Assembly: GCA_016791005.1 (NCBI GenBank)
Contig: JAEUNY010000002.1
Location: 1 to 64,000 of the forward strand
DNA length: 64,000 nt
Reading direction: 5' to 3'
Source of the DNA: Zoogloeaceae bacterium
Lineage (GTDB): Bacteria > Pseudomonadota > Gammaproteobacteria > Burkholderiales > Rhodocyclaceae
The first letter of the stretch is position 1. Every line of letters begins with the position of its first letter. The notes under the pieces are model-generated. The model was not told the origin of the DNA, ran no database searches, and saw only the letters and a list, made by a program, of their open reading frames with translations. Shown piece after piece: positions 35,601 through 43,898 of this stretch. A program made the translations under genes and the position numbers.

Positions 35601-36296
35601 TTTGCCCACGCCGTAGTCGGCGCGGATCAGTAGCGCCCGGGAAGCGGAGTCGGCCGCCCAGGCGTCCACCTCCGCAAACAGCCACTCCCGCCCGGAGAAG
35701 CCCTCGCGCTTGGCGGCGATGAGGGCGGCGAAATCCCCGGCCGAGGGCCAGCGGAAGGCGGGGGCGCTCGGCGGTGGAGTGGAGGGGGAGCCTGGCAACG
35801 TTGCAGGGTGCTCCTTTTCCCATGCGCTGATCGCCTCGAGGACAAGCTTGGCCAGCTCATCCGGGCCGGAAAAATATCGGTTGCCGTGTTCCTTGCCAAC
35901 GTGGGCGCGGAAGCGCTCGATGTTCTTGCCGCGGTCTCGCCCTTTGGCCAGTCGATCATTGAATTTATCCAGCCACGGCGTCTCGGGGTCGAGTTGGAAG
36001 ACAAGGCGGGGAAGACGGGACTGGGTGGCCTGCAGGTATTCCCGCTCAGTGATGGAGCGCTTGTCCGGGTTGTCCTTGGTCGGAACGTGGCCGTAGCGCT
36101 TGGCCAGGATGCCGACATAGATTTGGCAGGAGGCGACGTCTGCCAGGCATTTGGCCAGGGGGCGTTGGTCGAAGGCCGGGTAGTCCTCCATGGTCACCAG
36201 CTCGTACCCGCCTCGCCGCAAGCCCTCAATGACCTTGGCGCGGAAGTCCTTCAAGTCCTCGTAGGTGGAGGAGACGTAAACCCGAAGCTTCGTCAC
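32664..36296 (-). CDS. DUF4062, STAND ATPase and WD40-repeat protein
   Basis: About 1210 residues from a GTG at 36296, where the family's usual KLRVYVSSTYEDLKDFR begins; a GTG at 36362 is the alternative. Residues 1-150 are DUF4062, a TIR/Rossmann-like N-terminal domain. Residues about 200-480 are a STAND/NACHT-type ATPase with Walker A IRADYGVGKSAFL and Walker B LILIDALDEAL. A helical region follows to about 740, then 11-12 WD40 repeats of 41 residues (VLEGHGGWVRALAVLPDG, GTIRLWDLQ). The layout of effector, switch and sensor is that of bacterial NLR-like defence proteins. No partner gene is adjacent. Confidence 0.88.
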   Translation of the reverse strand: MTKLRVYVSSTYEDLKDFRAKVIEGLRRGGYELVTMEDYPAFDQRPLAKCLADVASCQIYVGILAKRYGHVPTKDNPDKRSITEREYLQATQSRLPRLVFQLDPETPWLDKFNDRLAKGRDRGKNIERFRAHVGKEHGNRYFSGPDELAKLVLEAISAWEKEHPATLPGSPSTPPPSAPAFRWPSAGDFAALIAAKREGFSGREWLFAEVDAWAADSASRALLIRADYGVGKSAFLAELVARNPGGAVVAWHFCQHDTRQTLRRGAFVRNLAGQLRDSLPAYREAVEARPELQERLDRALEDPGSAFEAALLNPLATLSAPPAPRLILIDALDEALEVDREEAQRVGNLVALLANKASRLPPWLRLVVTARNNPEVISRLQGAFTLTQIDAEGADNRDDLYAYAHRQACQDPIAAQLAAVGKSADWLAGLLRDRAGGKFLYVARALRDLKEKRLTLAQAGELPPGMDGFYLDAFERRFDKAGRAYGPFRALLGLLCALREPVSAGPLAELLGCETRHIQAAHALLPDFIVRRQGGYTFEHFSIAEWLSRESDEGFPRAGPYAVNLASAEACIHHRALQRIRDGNAHQFDYLVRHLAHHLPDAAERRGAFTTLMQDYRWLHERLRLAGVDALLGDCRHLGDSEFGRLLAACLRNSAHVLRRNPEQLAAQVLGRLGERNAVVQDITRLCASVREAVRRAVSSGELANTLLPVTASVRLDLALSAVLEVQGVGVAALAVLPDGRLASGCDDGTIQLWALQGSAEPLVLKGHKKLVNDLAVLPDGRLASGSNDGTIRLWNCHGRAEPQVLYGHANQVTALEVLPDGQLASGCDDGTIQLWALQGGAEPLVLKGHDRWVTALVVLPDGRLASGSSDRRICLWDIQGEAKPQVLEGHGGWVRALAVLPDGRLAFGSDDGTIRLWDLQGGAEPQVLEGHGGWVRALAVLPDGRLASGSHDGTIRLWDLQDGAEPQVLEGHGGWVRALAVLPDGRLACGSNDGTIRLWDLPGGAEPQVLEGHGGWARALAVLPDGRLACGSDDGTIRLWDLRGGAELQVLEGHGDWVTALAVLPDGRLASGSADGAIRLWDLQGGAEPQVLGEHEFWVAALAVLPDGRLASGSEDTTIRLWDLQGGAEPQVLEGHGGGVRALAVLPDGRLVAAAGARVLVWQAAFQRVDAWFEADAVVTCLAAPPSGGIVAGDASGRLHFLELIERRP
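32770..34130 (-). repeat. 123-bp tandem repeats encoding WD40 units
   Basis: Eleven units with a 123-bp period inside the STAND gene, starting at 34130 on the minus strand. Units 5 to 9 (about 33638 down to 33024) are almost identical; differences concentrate in a few codons such as those before DDGTIRLW and in the VTALAV/VRALAV position. The outer units are more diverged. This points to recent unit duplication or gene conversion. Confidence 0.9.
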
Positions 36297-36509
36297 CGGT
36301 CGTGCTCGAAAAGGGTTGAATGGAGGGCCGCCCGATGAGGCCGAATGAAGCTCGGGCGCCACCCTGCGACTTTAGCCGAGGATGCCGGTGTCGTCACGGC
36401 GGCTGCTTGGCGTGAGTGGCCGGAGAATTCCCCCCTCGCGCGCACCCGCATCACGGAGTACTGTGGGGCCACCGCCGTCCGCGACCTGGACGGCGCGATT
36501 TGCTCCTCC

Positions 36510-36869
36510 ATGGCCATTCATTTTCCCGCCAGATCGCTCAGGGTTTTTACGGCGCTCGTCATCGGCGGGGCGGTTCAAGGCTGTGTATTCCTTCCCCACG
36601 TCACCACCTCCTACGACGCTGAATGCCAGGTGGTGGCCAAACACGTGGAGCTGAAGCCGGTGCAGATTGCCGTGCTTGCCGAGTGCCGAAATGAAGACTG
36701 CGGGGCGCTTCTCGTGCTGGCTGGGGTGACCGCGGCGGGAAGCGCCGTGATCTCCGGAAGTGTCGCGATCGTGGGGAATGCCGTGTACTGGCTGGAGCGG
36801 CAAGGCAATTGCGCGAAGAGGCGAGCAGATCCTGGAGCGAACGATGGGAAGGGGTGGGAGCCCAATTGA
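36510..36869 (+). CDS. Putative lipoprotein, unknown function
   Basis: A 119-residue frame from the ATG at 36510, with a short hydrophobic N-terminal segment ending in GGAVQGC, a possible though imperfect lipobox. A second hydrophobic stretch (VLAGVTAAGSAVISGSVAIV) lies mid-protein and four or so further Cys are present. It is divergent from the STAND gene. I do not recognise the family. Confidence 0.55.
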   Translation: MAIHFPARSLRVFTALVIGGAVQGCVFLPHVTTSYDAECQVVAKHVELKPVQIAVLAECRNEDCGALLVLAGVTAAGSAVISGSVAIVGNAVYWLERQGNCAKRRADPGANDGKGWEPN

Positions 36870-36912
36870 CGGCGTTGATGCTTGCCGCTAAGGCGCTGGG
36901 CCCCGCGTCGCC

Positions 36913-37884
36913 TCAGTCGTGGCCCGCGATGGGGCGGGGACGGTAGGGGGCTTCCAGGATGGCCACTTCCTCTTCGCTCAGCTGCAACGCGATGCCGGCG
37001 ATGGCATCGGGCAAGTGATGGGGCTTGGAGGCGCCGACGATGGGGGCCGTGATGCCGGGCCGGGTTGCCGCCCAGGCAATGGCCACCTGAGCCGGCGGCA
37101 CCCCGCGCCCCGCCGCCACCTGGGCGACGGCCGCGACGATGGCGTCTTCCATCGCCTGCTGGTCGTACCACTGCTGAGCCAGGTTGTCGGTGGCGGCACG
37201 TTGGGTCTGACTCTGCTGGGCTCCCGCCAATCGCCCGCGGGCCAGGGGGGACCAGGGCGTGACGGCGATCTGTTCGTGGCGACACAGGGGCAGCATTTCC
37301 CGCTCTTCTTCGCGATAGATCAGGTTGTAGTGGTTCTGCATGGACACGAATCGGGCGAGCCCGAGTTCCCGCTGGCGGGCGAGCATGGCCATGAACTGCC
37401 AGGCGTACATGGACGAGGCGCCGATGTAGCGCGCCTTGCCCGACCGCACCACCGTATCCAGCGCGGCAAGGGTCTCGTCGATGGGCGTCAGGGGGTCGAA
37501 GCGATGGATGATGTAAAGGTCGACATAGTCGGTGCCCAGACGCCGCAATGACGCGTCGATACTGGCCAGGATGTGCTTGCGCGACAGGCCGCGGCTGTTG
37601 GGATGGTCGTTCATCGGGTAATAGACCTTGGTGGCGATGACGACATCCTCCCTTTGGGCGTAGTCGCGCAGCGCCCGCCCCAGGACTTCTTCGCCCGCGC
37701 CGAGAGAATACATATCCGCCGTGTCAAAAAAATTGATGCCGTGATCCAGGGCCTGCTGAATGAACGGCCGGCTGGCGGCTTCGTCGAGCACCCAGGGACG
37801 CCACTCCGGGCTGCCATAGGTCATGCAGCCGAGGGCCAGACGCGAGACCCGAAGGCCAGTGGAGCCGAATTGGACGTATTCCAC
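36913..37884 (-). CDS. Aldo/keto reductase
   Basis: A 323-residue NADPH-dependent AKR of the YajO/tas-like group. The GTG at 37884 with AAGGAG seven bases upstream is preferred over an ATG further up that would add 58 unrelated residues. Catalytic Asp and Tyr lie in FFDTADMYSLGAGEE, the Lys in VVIATKVYYP and the His in YIIHRFDP; PIVGASKPHH contributes to cofactor binding. The substrate is unknown. Confidence 0.9.
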   Translation of the reverse strand: MEYVQFGSTGLRVSRLALGCMTYGSPEWRPWVLDEAASRPFIQQALDHGINFFDTADMYSLGAGEEVLGRALRDYAQREDVVIATKVYYPMNDHPNSRGLSRKHILASIDASLRRLGTDYVDLYIIHRFDPLTPIDETLAALDTVVRSGKARYIGASSMYAWQFMAMLARQRELGLARFVSMQNHYNLIYREEEREMLPLCRHEQIAVTPWSPLARGRLAGAQQSQTQRAATDNLAQQWYDQQAMEDAIVAAVAQVAAGRGVPPAQVAIAWAATRPGITAPIVGASKPHHLPDAIAGIALQLSEEEVAILEAPYRPRPIAGHD

Positions 37885-38402
37885 GCCGTTCTCCTTGATG
37901 AATCGTGCAACGCAGAAAAACGAAAGCCATCGAGTGGCCGCTCTCCCATTTTTAGCACAGGGCGATGGCGCCGCGCGGGATTCTCCCCAGGCGAATGACG
38001 GCTTCTTGACCTGATCTGCGCGCTCGGCGATCCAGGCGGCGTTCATTTCCCGGATCAATGCTCCGGCCCTGAGCTGTGGTCGGAGTCGGGGTGGGTTGGA
38101 TAGGTGGCCCTGAAGAAACTGGCTTCCCCCTCGGCGCAGAAATTTACAGCGTGAACTGCGGCTTGCGTTTCATGTCCCGCCGGGGGACAAGCCCCCGGAG
38201 CTGCTAATAATCCGCACGGGCTGCGTGCCTGGATTTCAGCCGGGGATGACGCTGTCGTCGCCGTGGGCAGGCGATGGGGCGTGCGATGGGTAGGCAAGGG
38301 GGGGCCAGGGAGGTATGGTCTTGCCTGGGGCGGGGAGCCGTCCCGCCGACCTCCTCCTTGCCGGGTGCCCGGAGCGGCCGTGTTCCGGGGCCCATCGTGC
38401 CC
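37885..38402. other. About 520 bp without a recognisable gene, with a hairpin
   Basis: This lies between the divergent aldo/keto reductase and MFS genes and should hold both promoters. A strong GC hairpin, CCGGGGG-ACAAG-CCCCCGG, occupies 38180-38198, and a smaller one, GCACG-GGCTG-CGTGC, follows about 15 bp later. No open frame here looks coding. Confidence 0.5.
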
Positions 38403-39653
38403 ATGACCGCCGTCCTCCTGCCCATCGCTTCCCTGTTCCTTGCTGTCGGCCTGCTTCTGGCGGGGATCGGCCTGTTTTTTTCCGCCCTGGGCCTGCGCGC
38501 CCATCTGGCGGGCTTTCCGGTGTCGGTGACAGGGCTGGTCATGTCCGCGTTTTTTCTTGGCTACGTCGTGGGCACCTTTTTGTGCCCCCGCATCATCCAT
38601 CGGGTCGGCCACATTCGGGCCTTTGCCGCCATGGCAGCGGTGGCGTCCACCACCGCCATTGTCCACGCCATGGTGGTGGATCCCTGGGTGTGGGGCCTGC
38701 TGCGGGCGGTGACGGGGGTCTGCCTGGTGGGCCTCTACATGGTGATCGAGAGCTGGCTCAACACCGTGGCCCCCAACCAGCACCGGGGCCGCCTGCTGGC
38801 GGCCTATGTGGCGGTGAATCTGGTGGCGATGGCGGGGGGGCAACTGCTGATCCTCGCCGGGGATGTGGAAACCTTTGTGCCCTTCGGCCTCGTGTCGATT
38901 CTGCTTTCCCTCGCCCTGGTGCCGATCGCGATGACTCCGGTGACCCAGCCCCAGGCGGTGGAGGCGCCGAGCCTGGGCTTGCGCCGCCTCCACGCGGTGT
39001 CGCCCATCGGGGTGTATGGCGCGGTGGCCTCAGGGCTGGTGAATAGCGCGTTCTACGGCATGGGGGCGGTGTTCGGCCAGCGGGTCGGGCTCTCGGAAGG
39101 GGAAATCGCCGCCTTCATGAGCGCCACCATCCTGGGGGGCGCGGCCATGCAGTGGCCCATCGGCCATTTCTCGGATCGTCACGACCGCCGCCACGTCTTG
39201 TTGACCGTCTGCCTGGGTGGGGCCGCGCTCGCCGGGCTGGGGCTCGCCACGGTGAGCTTCTGGCCGGCGTGGCTGAGCGGGGTGGGGTTTCTCTTTGGCG
39301 GGTTGGCGTTCTCGGTTTATGGCCTGTCCATCGCCCACGTGAATGACCACCTCAAGCCGGCGGAGGTGCTGGAAGCCACCAGCGGCCTGCTCCTGCTCCA
39401 CGGCGCCGGGGCGGCCATCGGGCCGACGGCGGCGGGGATGCTGATGGCCAGCCTCGGGCCCGGCAGCCTGATGGTCTATTTCGCGGTGGCCCTCCTGGCC
39501 CTGGCGGCCCTCACCATTTACCGCAGCCGGGTGCGGCCCGAAGGCCCGCCCACCGAGCGCAGTGATTTCGTCAGCGCGGCCCACAGCTCGCCGGTGGTGC
39601 TGGAACTCGACCCCCGCGCCGACGGTGCCGCGGCGTCGCGGCCCACCGCCTGA
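38403..39653 (+). CDS. MFS transporter (YcaD-like)
   Basis: A 416-residue, 12-helix major facilitator starting at the ATG at 38403 (a GTG two codons earlier is also possible). Helix 2 region SAFFLGYVVGTFLCPRIIHR carries the Gly-rich motif A equivalent, and SWLNTVAPNQHRGRLLAAY and IGHFSDRHDRRHVLL are characteristic of the YcaD group. The C-terminal 45 residues are polar. Substrate unknown. It converges on the ectoine operon. Confidence 0.85.
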   Translation: MTAVLLPIASLFLAVGLLLAGIGLFFSALGLRAHLAGFPVSVTGLVMSAFFLGYVVGTFLCPRIIHRVGHIRAFAAMAAVASTTAIVHAMVVDPWVWGLLRAVTGVCLVGLYMVIESWLNTVAPNQHRGRLLAAYVAVNLVAMAGGQLLILAGDVETFVPFGLVSILLSLALVPIAMTPVTQPQAVEAPSLGLRRLHAVSPIGVYGAVASGLVNSAFYGMGAVFGQRVGLSEGEIAAFMSATILGGAAMQWPIGHFSDRHDRRHVLLTVCLGGAALAGLGLATVSFWPAWLSGVGFLFGGLAFSVYGLSIAHVNDHLKPAEVLEATSGLLLLHGAGAAIGPTAAGMLMASLGPGSLMVYFAVALLALAALTIYRSRVRPEGPPTERSDFVSAAHSSPVVLELDPRADGAAASRPTA

Positions 39654-39670
39654 GGGCGCAAATCGACTGG

Positions 39671-39687
39671 ACCACGGGGGCCGTGGT
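39671..39687. terminator. Hairpin between convergent MFS and ehuB-like genes
   Basis: A perfect 7-bp stem, ACCACGG-GGG-CCGTGGT, lies in the 49-bp gap between the two convergent genes. There is no T run, so if it works as a terminator it is an imperfect one. Confidence 0.35.
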
Positions 39688-39702
39688 TGCGCCGGGCCGC
39701 CG

Positions 39703-40593
39703 TCAGCCCGGGCAGAGGGCGTCGGTGCTGACCTTGCCGGGCAGGTCCGCCGGGGTGAAGCCGAAGGGTGCGACCAACGCGGCGTGTTCCGGGCTTCCGA
39801 TGAAGTCCGCCAGCCGGGCATTGATCGCCGCAACGAAGGCGGCATCCCTTTTGCGGAAGGCGAAGGCGCCATAGCTGCGTACGGGATTGCCGGCTTTCCG
39901 GGGTTCACGGAAGGGGTGGGCCAGTTCCACGGTGCCGGGCTTCGCCTTGGCCACCAGCTTGCGCAGGGTGAGCCGCGATCCGGCGGCGCCATCCACCCGC
40001 CCGGTAGCGACCCCCGCCACCGCGGAGGGGAGGCCAGGAAAGAACAGGATGCGCTCGGCGGGGATCCCCGCCGCCCGGGCATGGTCAAGCTCCACGCTGC
40101 CCGCCACCACCCCCAGGGTGGATCGCCTGCGGGCCGCCACGTCCTCGAAGCTGTGAAACTTGCCGGGGTTGCCGGCCCGCACCACCATCGCCTCGCCCAC
40201 CTGGTAGGTGGGGTTGGAAAAACGTACCTCGGCGCAGTGCTGGGGCCGGATCGACAGGCCGGCGATCAGATCGAAGCGGCCGGCCTGGAGGCCGGGGATG
40301 AGCGTTTCGGGCTCGGTGAGGATGCTTTCCACCTGGGTGATCCCCAGGCCGGCGAGCAGGTGGCGGGCGACCTCCGGGGCCTCGCCGGTGACCCGGCCGG
40401 TGGCCGGATCCCGGTAGGCGTAGGGCGCCTCGCGGGCGAAGCCGACGCGGACCTTCCCCTCGGCCTGGGCGCGTTCCAGCGTGGTTTGCGCGGGGTTGGC
40501 CGGTACCGGGTCGTTGGGCGCCGAGCAGGCCGCGAGCAGGACCCCAATCAGCGAGGCCCATCGAGGACGGAGGCGGCGAACCGCCACCGTCAT
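39703..40593 (-). CDS. Periplasmic binding lipoprotein, ectoine-binding EhuB-like
   Basis: A 296-residue family 3 solute-binding protein with a lipoprotein signal (LIGVLLAAC). The mature part resembles EhuB: VRVGFAREAPYAYRD, GEAPEVARHLLAGLGI, LIPGLQAGRFDLIAGLSIRP and FSNPTYQVGEAMVV. Its ATG overlaps the ectD stop (ATGA), so it is translated with the ectoine genes. The usual permease and ATPase partners (EhuC, EhuD, EhuA) are absent here, and it may serve as a sensor or lend itself to another transporter. Confidence 0.82.
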   Translation of the reverse strand: MTVAVRRLRPRWASLIGVLLAACSAPNDPVPANPAQTTLERAQAEGKVRVGFAREAPYAYRDPATGRVTGEAPEVARHLLAGLGITQVESILTEPETLIPGLQAGRFDLIAGLSIRPQHCAEVRFSNPTYQVGEAMVVRAGNPGKFHSFEDVAARRRSTLGVVAGSVELDHARAAGIPAERILFFPGLPSAVAGVATGRVDGAAGSRLTLRKLVAKAKPGTVELAHPFREPRKAGNPVRSYGAFAFRKRDAAFVAAINARLADFIGSPEHAALVAPFGFTPADLPGKVSTDALCPG

Positions 40594-41537
40594 TCCGTCA
40601 GGGCGGCCTGGGGCGTGCGGTGGACCGGGGGCTCCACGGGCGTGAGGGCGCGGACGTTTTCCCGGGTGGCGATGAACTCCGGCCGCGGGGCCAGGTTGCC
40701 GTGGGGGGCGTTCAGGGTGTTTTCGACGCTGTTGTAGACCAGGAACAGGTTGCTGCGCGGAAAGGGCGAGATGTTGCTGTTGGAGCCGTGCATGGTGTTG
40801 CAGTCGAAGAACACCACCGATCCGGCTCGACCCTTGATCGACGCAATGCCGCCCTGCTCCGCCAGCAGGGACAGATGCAGGGGGTCCGGCGTGCCGTAAT
40901 GCTGGGCGCGCAGGGATTCCTTGTAGTGGTTCGCCGGGGTCTCGCCCACGCAGCGGATGAACTGGCGATGGGAGCCCGGCATGAGCATCAGCGGGCCATT
41001 GAACTCGTTGTTGTCGGTGAGGGCGATGGAACAGCTCACCGCGCGCATGGCGGGCATGCCGTCTTCCACGTGCCAGGTCTCGAAGTCCGAATGCCAGTAG
41101 AACTCCTTGCCGCTGAAACCGGGCTTGAGATTGGCACGGGACTGGTGGATGTACACTCGGCTGCCCAGGATCTGCTGGGTGATGTCCAGGAGCCGCGGAT
41201 GGCGGGCCAGCCGGGAAAAGGCGTCGCTCAGGGTGTGGATGGAAAAGATCGAGCGGACGTCGCGGCCGCCCGGCTCGCGGATGGTTTCTTCCCGGGCGGT
41301 GAGGGTGGCGTCGCTGGCCATGCGCTGGAGTTCGGCGCGGAAGTCGGCGATCTCCTCGGGACCGAAGAAGTCCTCGATCTGGACGAAGCCGTCTTCCTCG
41401 TAGCGTTTGAGTTGGGCGGGGTCGAGGCCCCGGCCGGGGGGCAGGCGGGCATGAGGGTAGACCACCGGCTCCTGGCGCAGGACCATGGCCGCTTCCTGGG
41501 CTAGGCGGGATTGGTAGGGTTGGGTGATGGGCGTCAT
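40590..41537 (-). CDS. ectD: Ectoine 5-hydroxylase EctD
   Basis: A 315-residue non-heme Fe(II)/2-oxoglutarate dioxygenase making 5-hydroxyectoine. The Fe ligands are in FYWHSDFETWH and in TMHGSNSNISP, with Arg in PFPRSNLFLVYN for 2-oxoglutarate. The EctD signature around FETWHVEDGMP is present. The ATG at 41537 overlaps the ectC stop (ATGA). Hydroxyectoine adds stability against heat and drying. Confidence 0.96.
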   Translation of the reverse strand: MTPITQPYQSRLAQEAAMVLRQEPVVYPHARLPPGRGLDPAQLKRYEEDGFVQIEDFFGPEEIADFRAELQRMASDATLTAREETIREPGGRDVRSIFSIHTLSDAFSRLARHPRLLDITQQILGSRVYIHQSRANLKPGFSGKEFYWHSDFETWHVEDGMPAMRAVSCSIALTDNNEFNGPLMLMPGSHRQFIRCVGETPANHYKESLRAQHYGTPDPLHLSLLAEQGGIASIKGRAGSVVFFDCNTMHGSNSNISPFPRSNLFLVYNSVENTLNAPHGNLAPRPEFIATRENVRALTPVEPPVHRTPQAALTE

Positions 41538-41971
41538 GGCGCCTCCTTGCTTGATGCGGCGATTCCGGCCGGGGACGGATGTCCGAACTCCGCGAGGAGC
41601 GGGTAGACTCCTTCGGCGTCGTGCACTTCGCGGCCGGTCAGGGGGGGGTTGAACACGCAGACCAGGCGCAGGCGGGTCGTGGCCCGCAGAAAGTGCCGGT
41701 CGTGCTGGTCGAGGGCATAGAGCGTGCCAGGGCGGATCGGAAAGATCCGGCCGTTGTCGGCCAGCTCGATCTCCCCCTCGCCCTCTACGCAATAGACGGC
41801 TTCCAGGTGATGGCGGTAGTGGATGTGGGTCTCGGTGCCGGGGTGGATGAGGGTCTCGTGGAGACTGAATCCCATGCCATCCCGCTCCAGCAGCAGGCGC
41901 CGGCTGACCCAGGTCTCCGCCGCCACCTCCTGCTCGCTGCCGACGATCTGGTCGAGGGTGCGGACGATCAT
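41534..41971 (-). CDS. ectC: L-ectoine synthase EctC
   Basis: A 145-residue cupin that closes the ring of N-gamma-acetyl-diaminobutyrate to ectoine. The N terminus MIVRTLDQIVGSEQEV and the cupin core HIHYRHHLEAVYCVEGEGEI are characteristic, with the iron-binding Glu, Tyr and His expected in this region. It overlaps both ectB and ectD by 4 bp. Confidence 0.96.
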   Translation of the reverse strand: MIVRTLDQIVGSEQEVAAETWVSRRLLLERDGMGFSLHETLIHPGTETHIHYRHHLEAVYCVEGEGEIELADNGRIFPIRPGTLYALDQHDRHFLRATTRLRLVCVFNPPLTGREVHDAEGVYPLLAEFGHPSPAGIAASSKEAP

Positions 41972-43278
41972 CGCGCCCCCGCCATGCGCAGGAATGCGGG
42001 AGCGGCCGGAGCGGTGGCGTCGGCGCCAAGGACGTCCCCCACCGAGCGCTCGATGATCTCCAGCCCTTGGCGCAGTTGGGCTTCGTCGATCACCAGGGGC
42101 GCCAGCACCTTGAGGGCTTCGCCATAGGCCCCGGAGGTTTCGATCACCAGGCCCTGCTGGAAGGCCCGTTCGGCAATCTTGCCGGCCAACTCCGGGTCCT
42201 TTGACACCAGGGCCTGGACCATGCCCCGGCCCCGCACGGTGAATGCGCCGCTGGGATAGCAGGCGGCGATGTGCTCCAGGCGACTGCGCACGATGCGCCC
42301 CTTGCGGCCGACCTCGGCGGCAAAGACGCCGTCTCGCCAGTAGGCGTTGAGGGCTTCCCGGGCGGTGACGAAGGCCAGGTTGTTGCCGCGGAAGGTGCCG
42401 TTGTGGGCGCCCGGGGACCAGATGTCCAGGTCCGGTCGAATCAGCACCAGAGAGAGGGGCAGGCCGTAGCCGGACAGGGACTTGGAGAGCGTGACGATGT
42501 CCGGTTGCAGCCCGGCCTCCTCGAAGCTGAAGAAGCGTCCGGTGCGGCCGCAGCCCATCTGGATGTCATCGACGATGAGGAGCATGTCATGGCGCTGGCA
42601 CATGGATTGGAGGGCGCGCAGCCACTCGGCGCGGGCGACGTTGATGCCGCCCTCGCCCTGGATGGTCTCCACGATCACCGCCGCCGGGGCGTCCACGCCG
42701 CTCCCCCGGTCCGCGAGCATGGCATCCAGATAGGCCATGGTGTCGGCCTTGGCGCCCAGGTAGCCGTCGTAGGGCATGAAGACGGTGTTTTCCAGGGCGA
42801 TTCCCGCCGCTTTGCGGTAGGTGGCATTGGCCGTGGCGGCCAGGGCGCCTCCGGTCACGCCATGAAAGCCCCGGGTGAAGCTGATGATGGTATTGCGGCC
42901 CTTGACCTGGCGGGCGAGCTTGAGGGCCGCCTCCACCGCGTTGGCCCCCGTGGGGCCGGGAAATTGCAGCTTGTAGGAGAGGCCCCGGGGCTGGAGGATG
43001 ACTTCGTCGAAGGTCTCCATGAACGCCCGCTTGGCCGAAGTGGCCATGTCGAGGCCGTGCACGATGCCGTCGGAATTCAGGTAGGTCAGCAGGGCATTCT
43101 TCAGGCGGCGGTTGTTGTGGCCATAGTTGAGGGTGCCGGCGCCGGCAAAGAAGTCGATGTAGCGGCGGCCAGATTCGTCTTCCAGGGTGGCGCCGACCGC
43201 CCGCGTGAACACGACCGGAAACGAGCGGACGTAGCTGCGGACTTCGGATTCGAGTCGTTCAAAGGCGTGCAAATTCAT
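41968..43278 (-). CDS. ectB: Diaminobutyrate-2-oxoglutarate transaminase EctB
   Basis: A 436-residue class III PLP aminotransferase that turns aspartate semialdehyde into L-2,4-diaminobutyrate. The PLP Lys is in TLSKSLSGYGLPLS, with LIVDDIQMGCGRTG upstream and FFAGAGTLNYGHNN near the N terminus, an EctB signature. Its start overlaps the end of ectA by 20 bp. Confidence 0.96.
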   Translation of the reverse strand: MNLHAFERLESEVRSYVRSFPVVFTRAVGATLEDESGRRYIDFFAGAGTLNYGHNNRRLKNALLTYLNSDGIVHGLDMATSAKRAFMETFDEVILQPRGLSYKLQFPGPTGANAVEAALKLARQVKGRNTIISFTRGFHGVTGGALAATANATYRKAAGIALENTVFMPYDGYLGAKADTMAYLDAMLADRGSGVDAPAAVIVETIQGEGGINVARAEWLRALQSMCQRHDMLLIVDDIQMGCGRTGRFFSFEEAGLQPDIVTLSKSLSGYGLPLSLVLIRPDLDIWSPGAHNGTFRGNNLAFVTAREALNAYWRDGVFAAEVGRKGRIVRSRLEHIAACYPSGAFTVRGRGMVQALVSKDPELAGKIAERAFQQGLVIETSGAYGEALKVLAPLVIDEAQLRQGLEIIERSVGDVLGADATAPAAPAFLRMAGAR

Positions 43279-43834
43279 GGGGTCTCCTCGGTTCTCCAGA
43301 TGGGGCGGCCCTCAGGCCATGGATGCGAAACAGGACTTCGTCCTCGTGATCCTCTCCGCCAAAATCTCGGGCGGCGAACAGGGGGGCCTCACTGACCTGG
43401 GCGTCCCGGGCGGCGGCAAAGGCCTCGAACATCCGCCGCGATGGGATGTTCGATGGGGAAACGGTGGTCTCCAGGAGGTCGATCCCGGCGATGCCGGGGC
43501 GGCTCACCAAGTGGATGAGCATCTGCTGGCCGAGGCCCTCGCCCCGGGCCGCCTTGGCGACGGCGACCTGCCATACGAACAGCACCCCCGGGCGATGGGG
43601 GGGCTGGTAGGCGGAGATGAAGCCCAACAATTCCTGGCCATGACGGGCCACCACGCAGGTGTCCGTGAAGTGGTGGCACAGCAGCAGGTAGGCGTAAGTC
43701 GAGTTGAGGTCGAGGGGCGGGCACTGGGACACCAGCGCGTGGATGCGGGGGGCATCCGCGAGCCGTGGTGCGCAGAACTGCATCGCCAGCGCGGCTCCTG
43801 CGGCGGCGAGGGCGTTGAGGGATGGGCGGGACAT
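43259..43834 (-). CDS. ectA: L-2,4-diaminobutyrate acetyltransferase EctA
   Basis: A 191-residue GNAT enzyme for the second step of ectoine synthesis. Features are PPLDLNSTYAYLLLCHHF, a hallmark of EctA, and the acetyl-CoA loop VAKAARGEGLGQQM. The C terminus extends beyond the core as far as the ectB overlap. It lies 64 bp after ectR. Confidence 0.95.
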   Translation of the reverse strand: MSRPSLNALAAAGAALAMQFCAPRLADAPRIHALVSQCPPLDLNSTYAYLLLCHHFTDTCVVARHGQELLGFISAYQPPHRPGVLFVWQVAVAKAARGEGLGQQMLIHLVSRPGIAGIDLLETTVSPSNIPSRRMFEAFAAARDAQVSEAPLFAARDFGGEDHEDEVLFRIHGLRAAPSGEPRRPHEFARL

Positions 43835-43898
43835 GGGTCCGGGCTCTCCTTTCCGTCAGGCGGCGGGAGAGCCCGGCGGGCCGGGCGGGAGCGAAAGC

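Noticed and set aside
38180-38198. A rho-independent terminator
   Set aside because: The hairpin is strong but lies between divergent genes and has no T run, so it was noted only as a feature of the gap.
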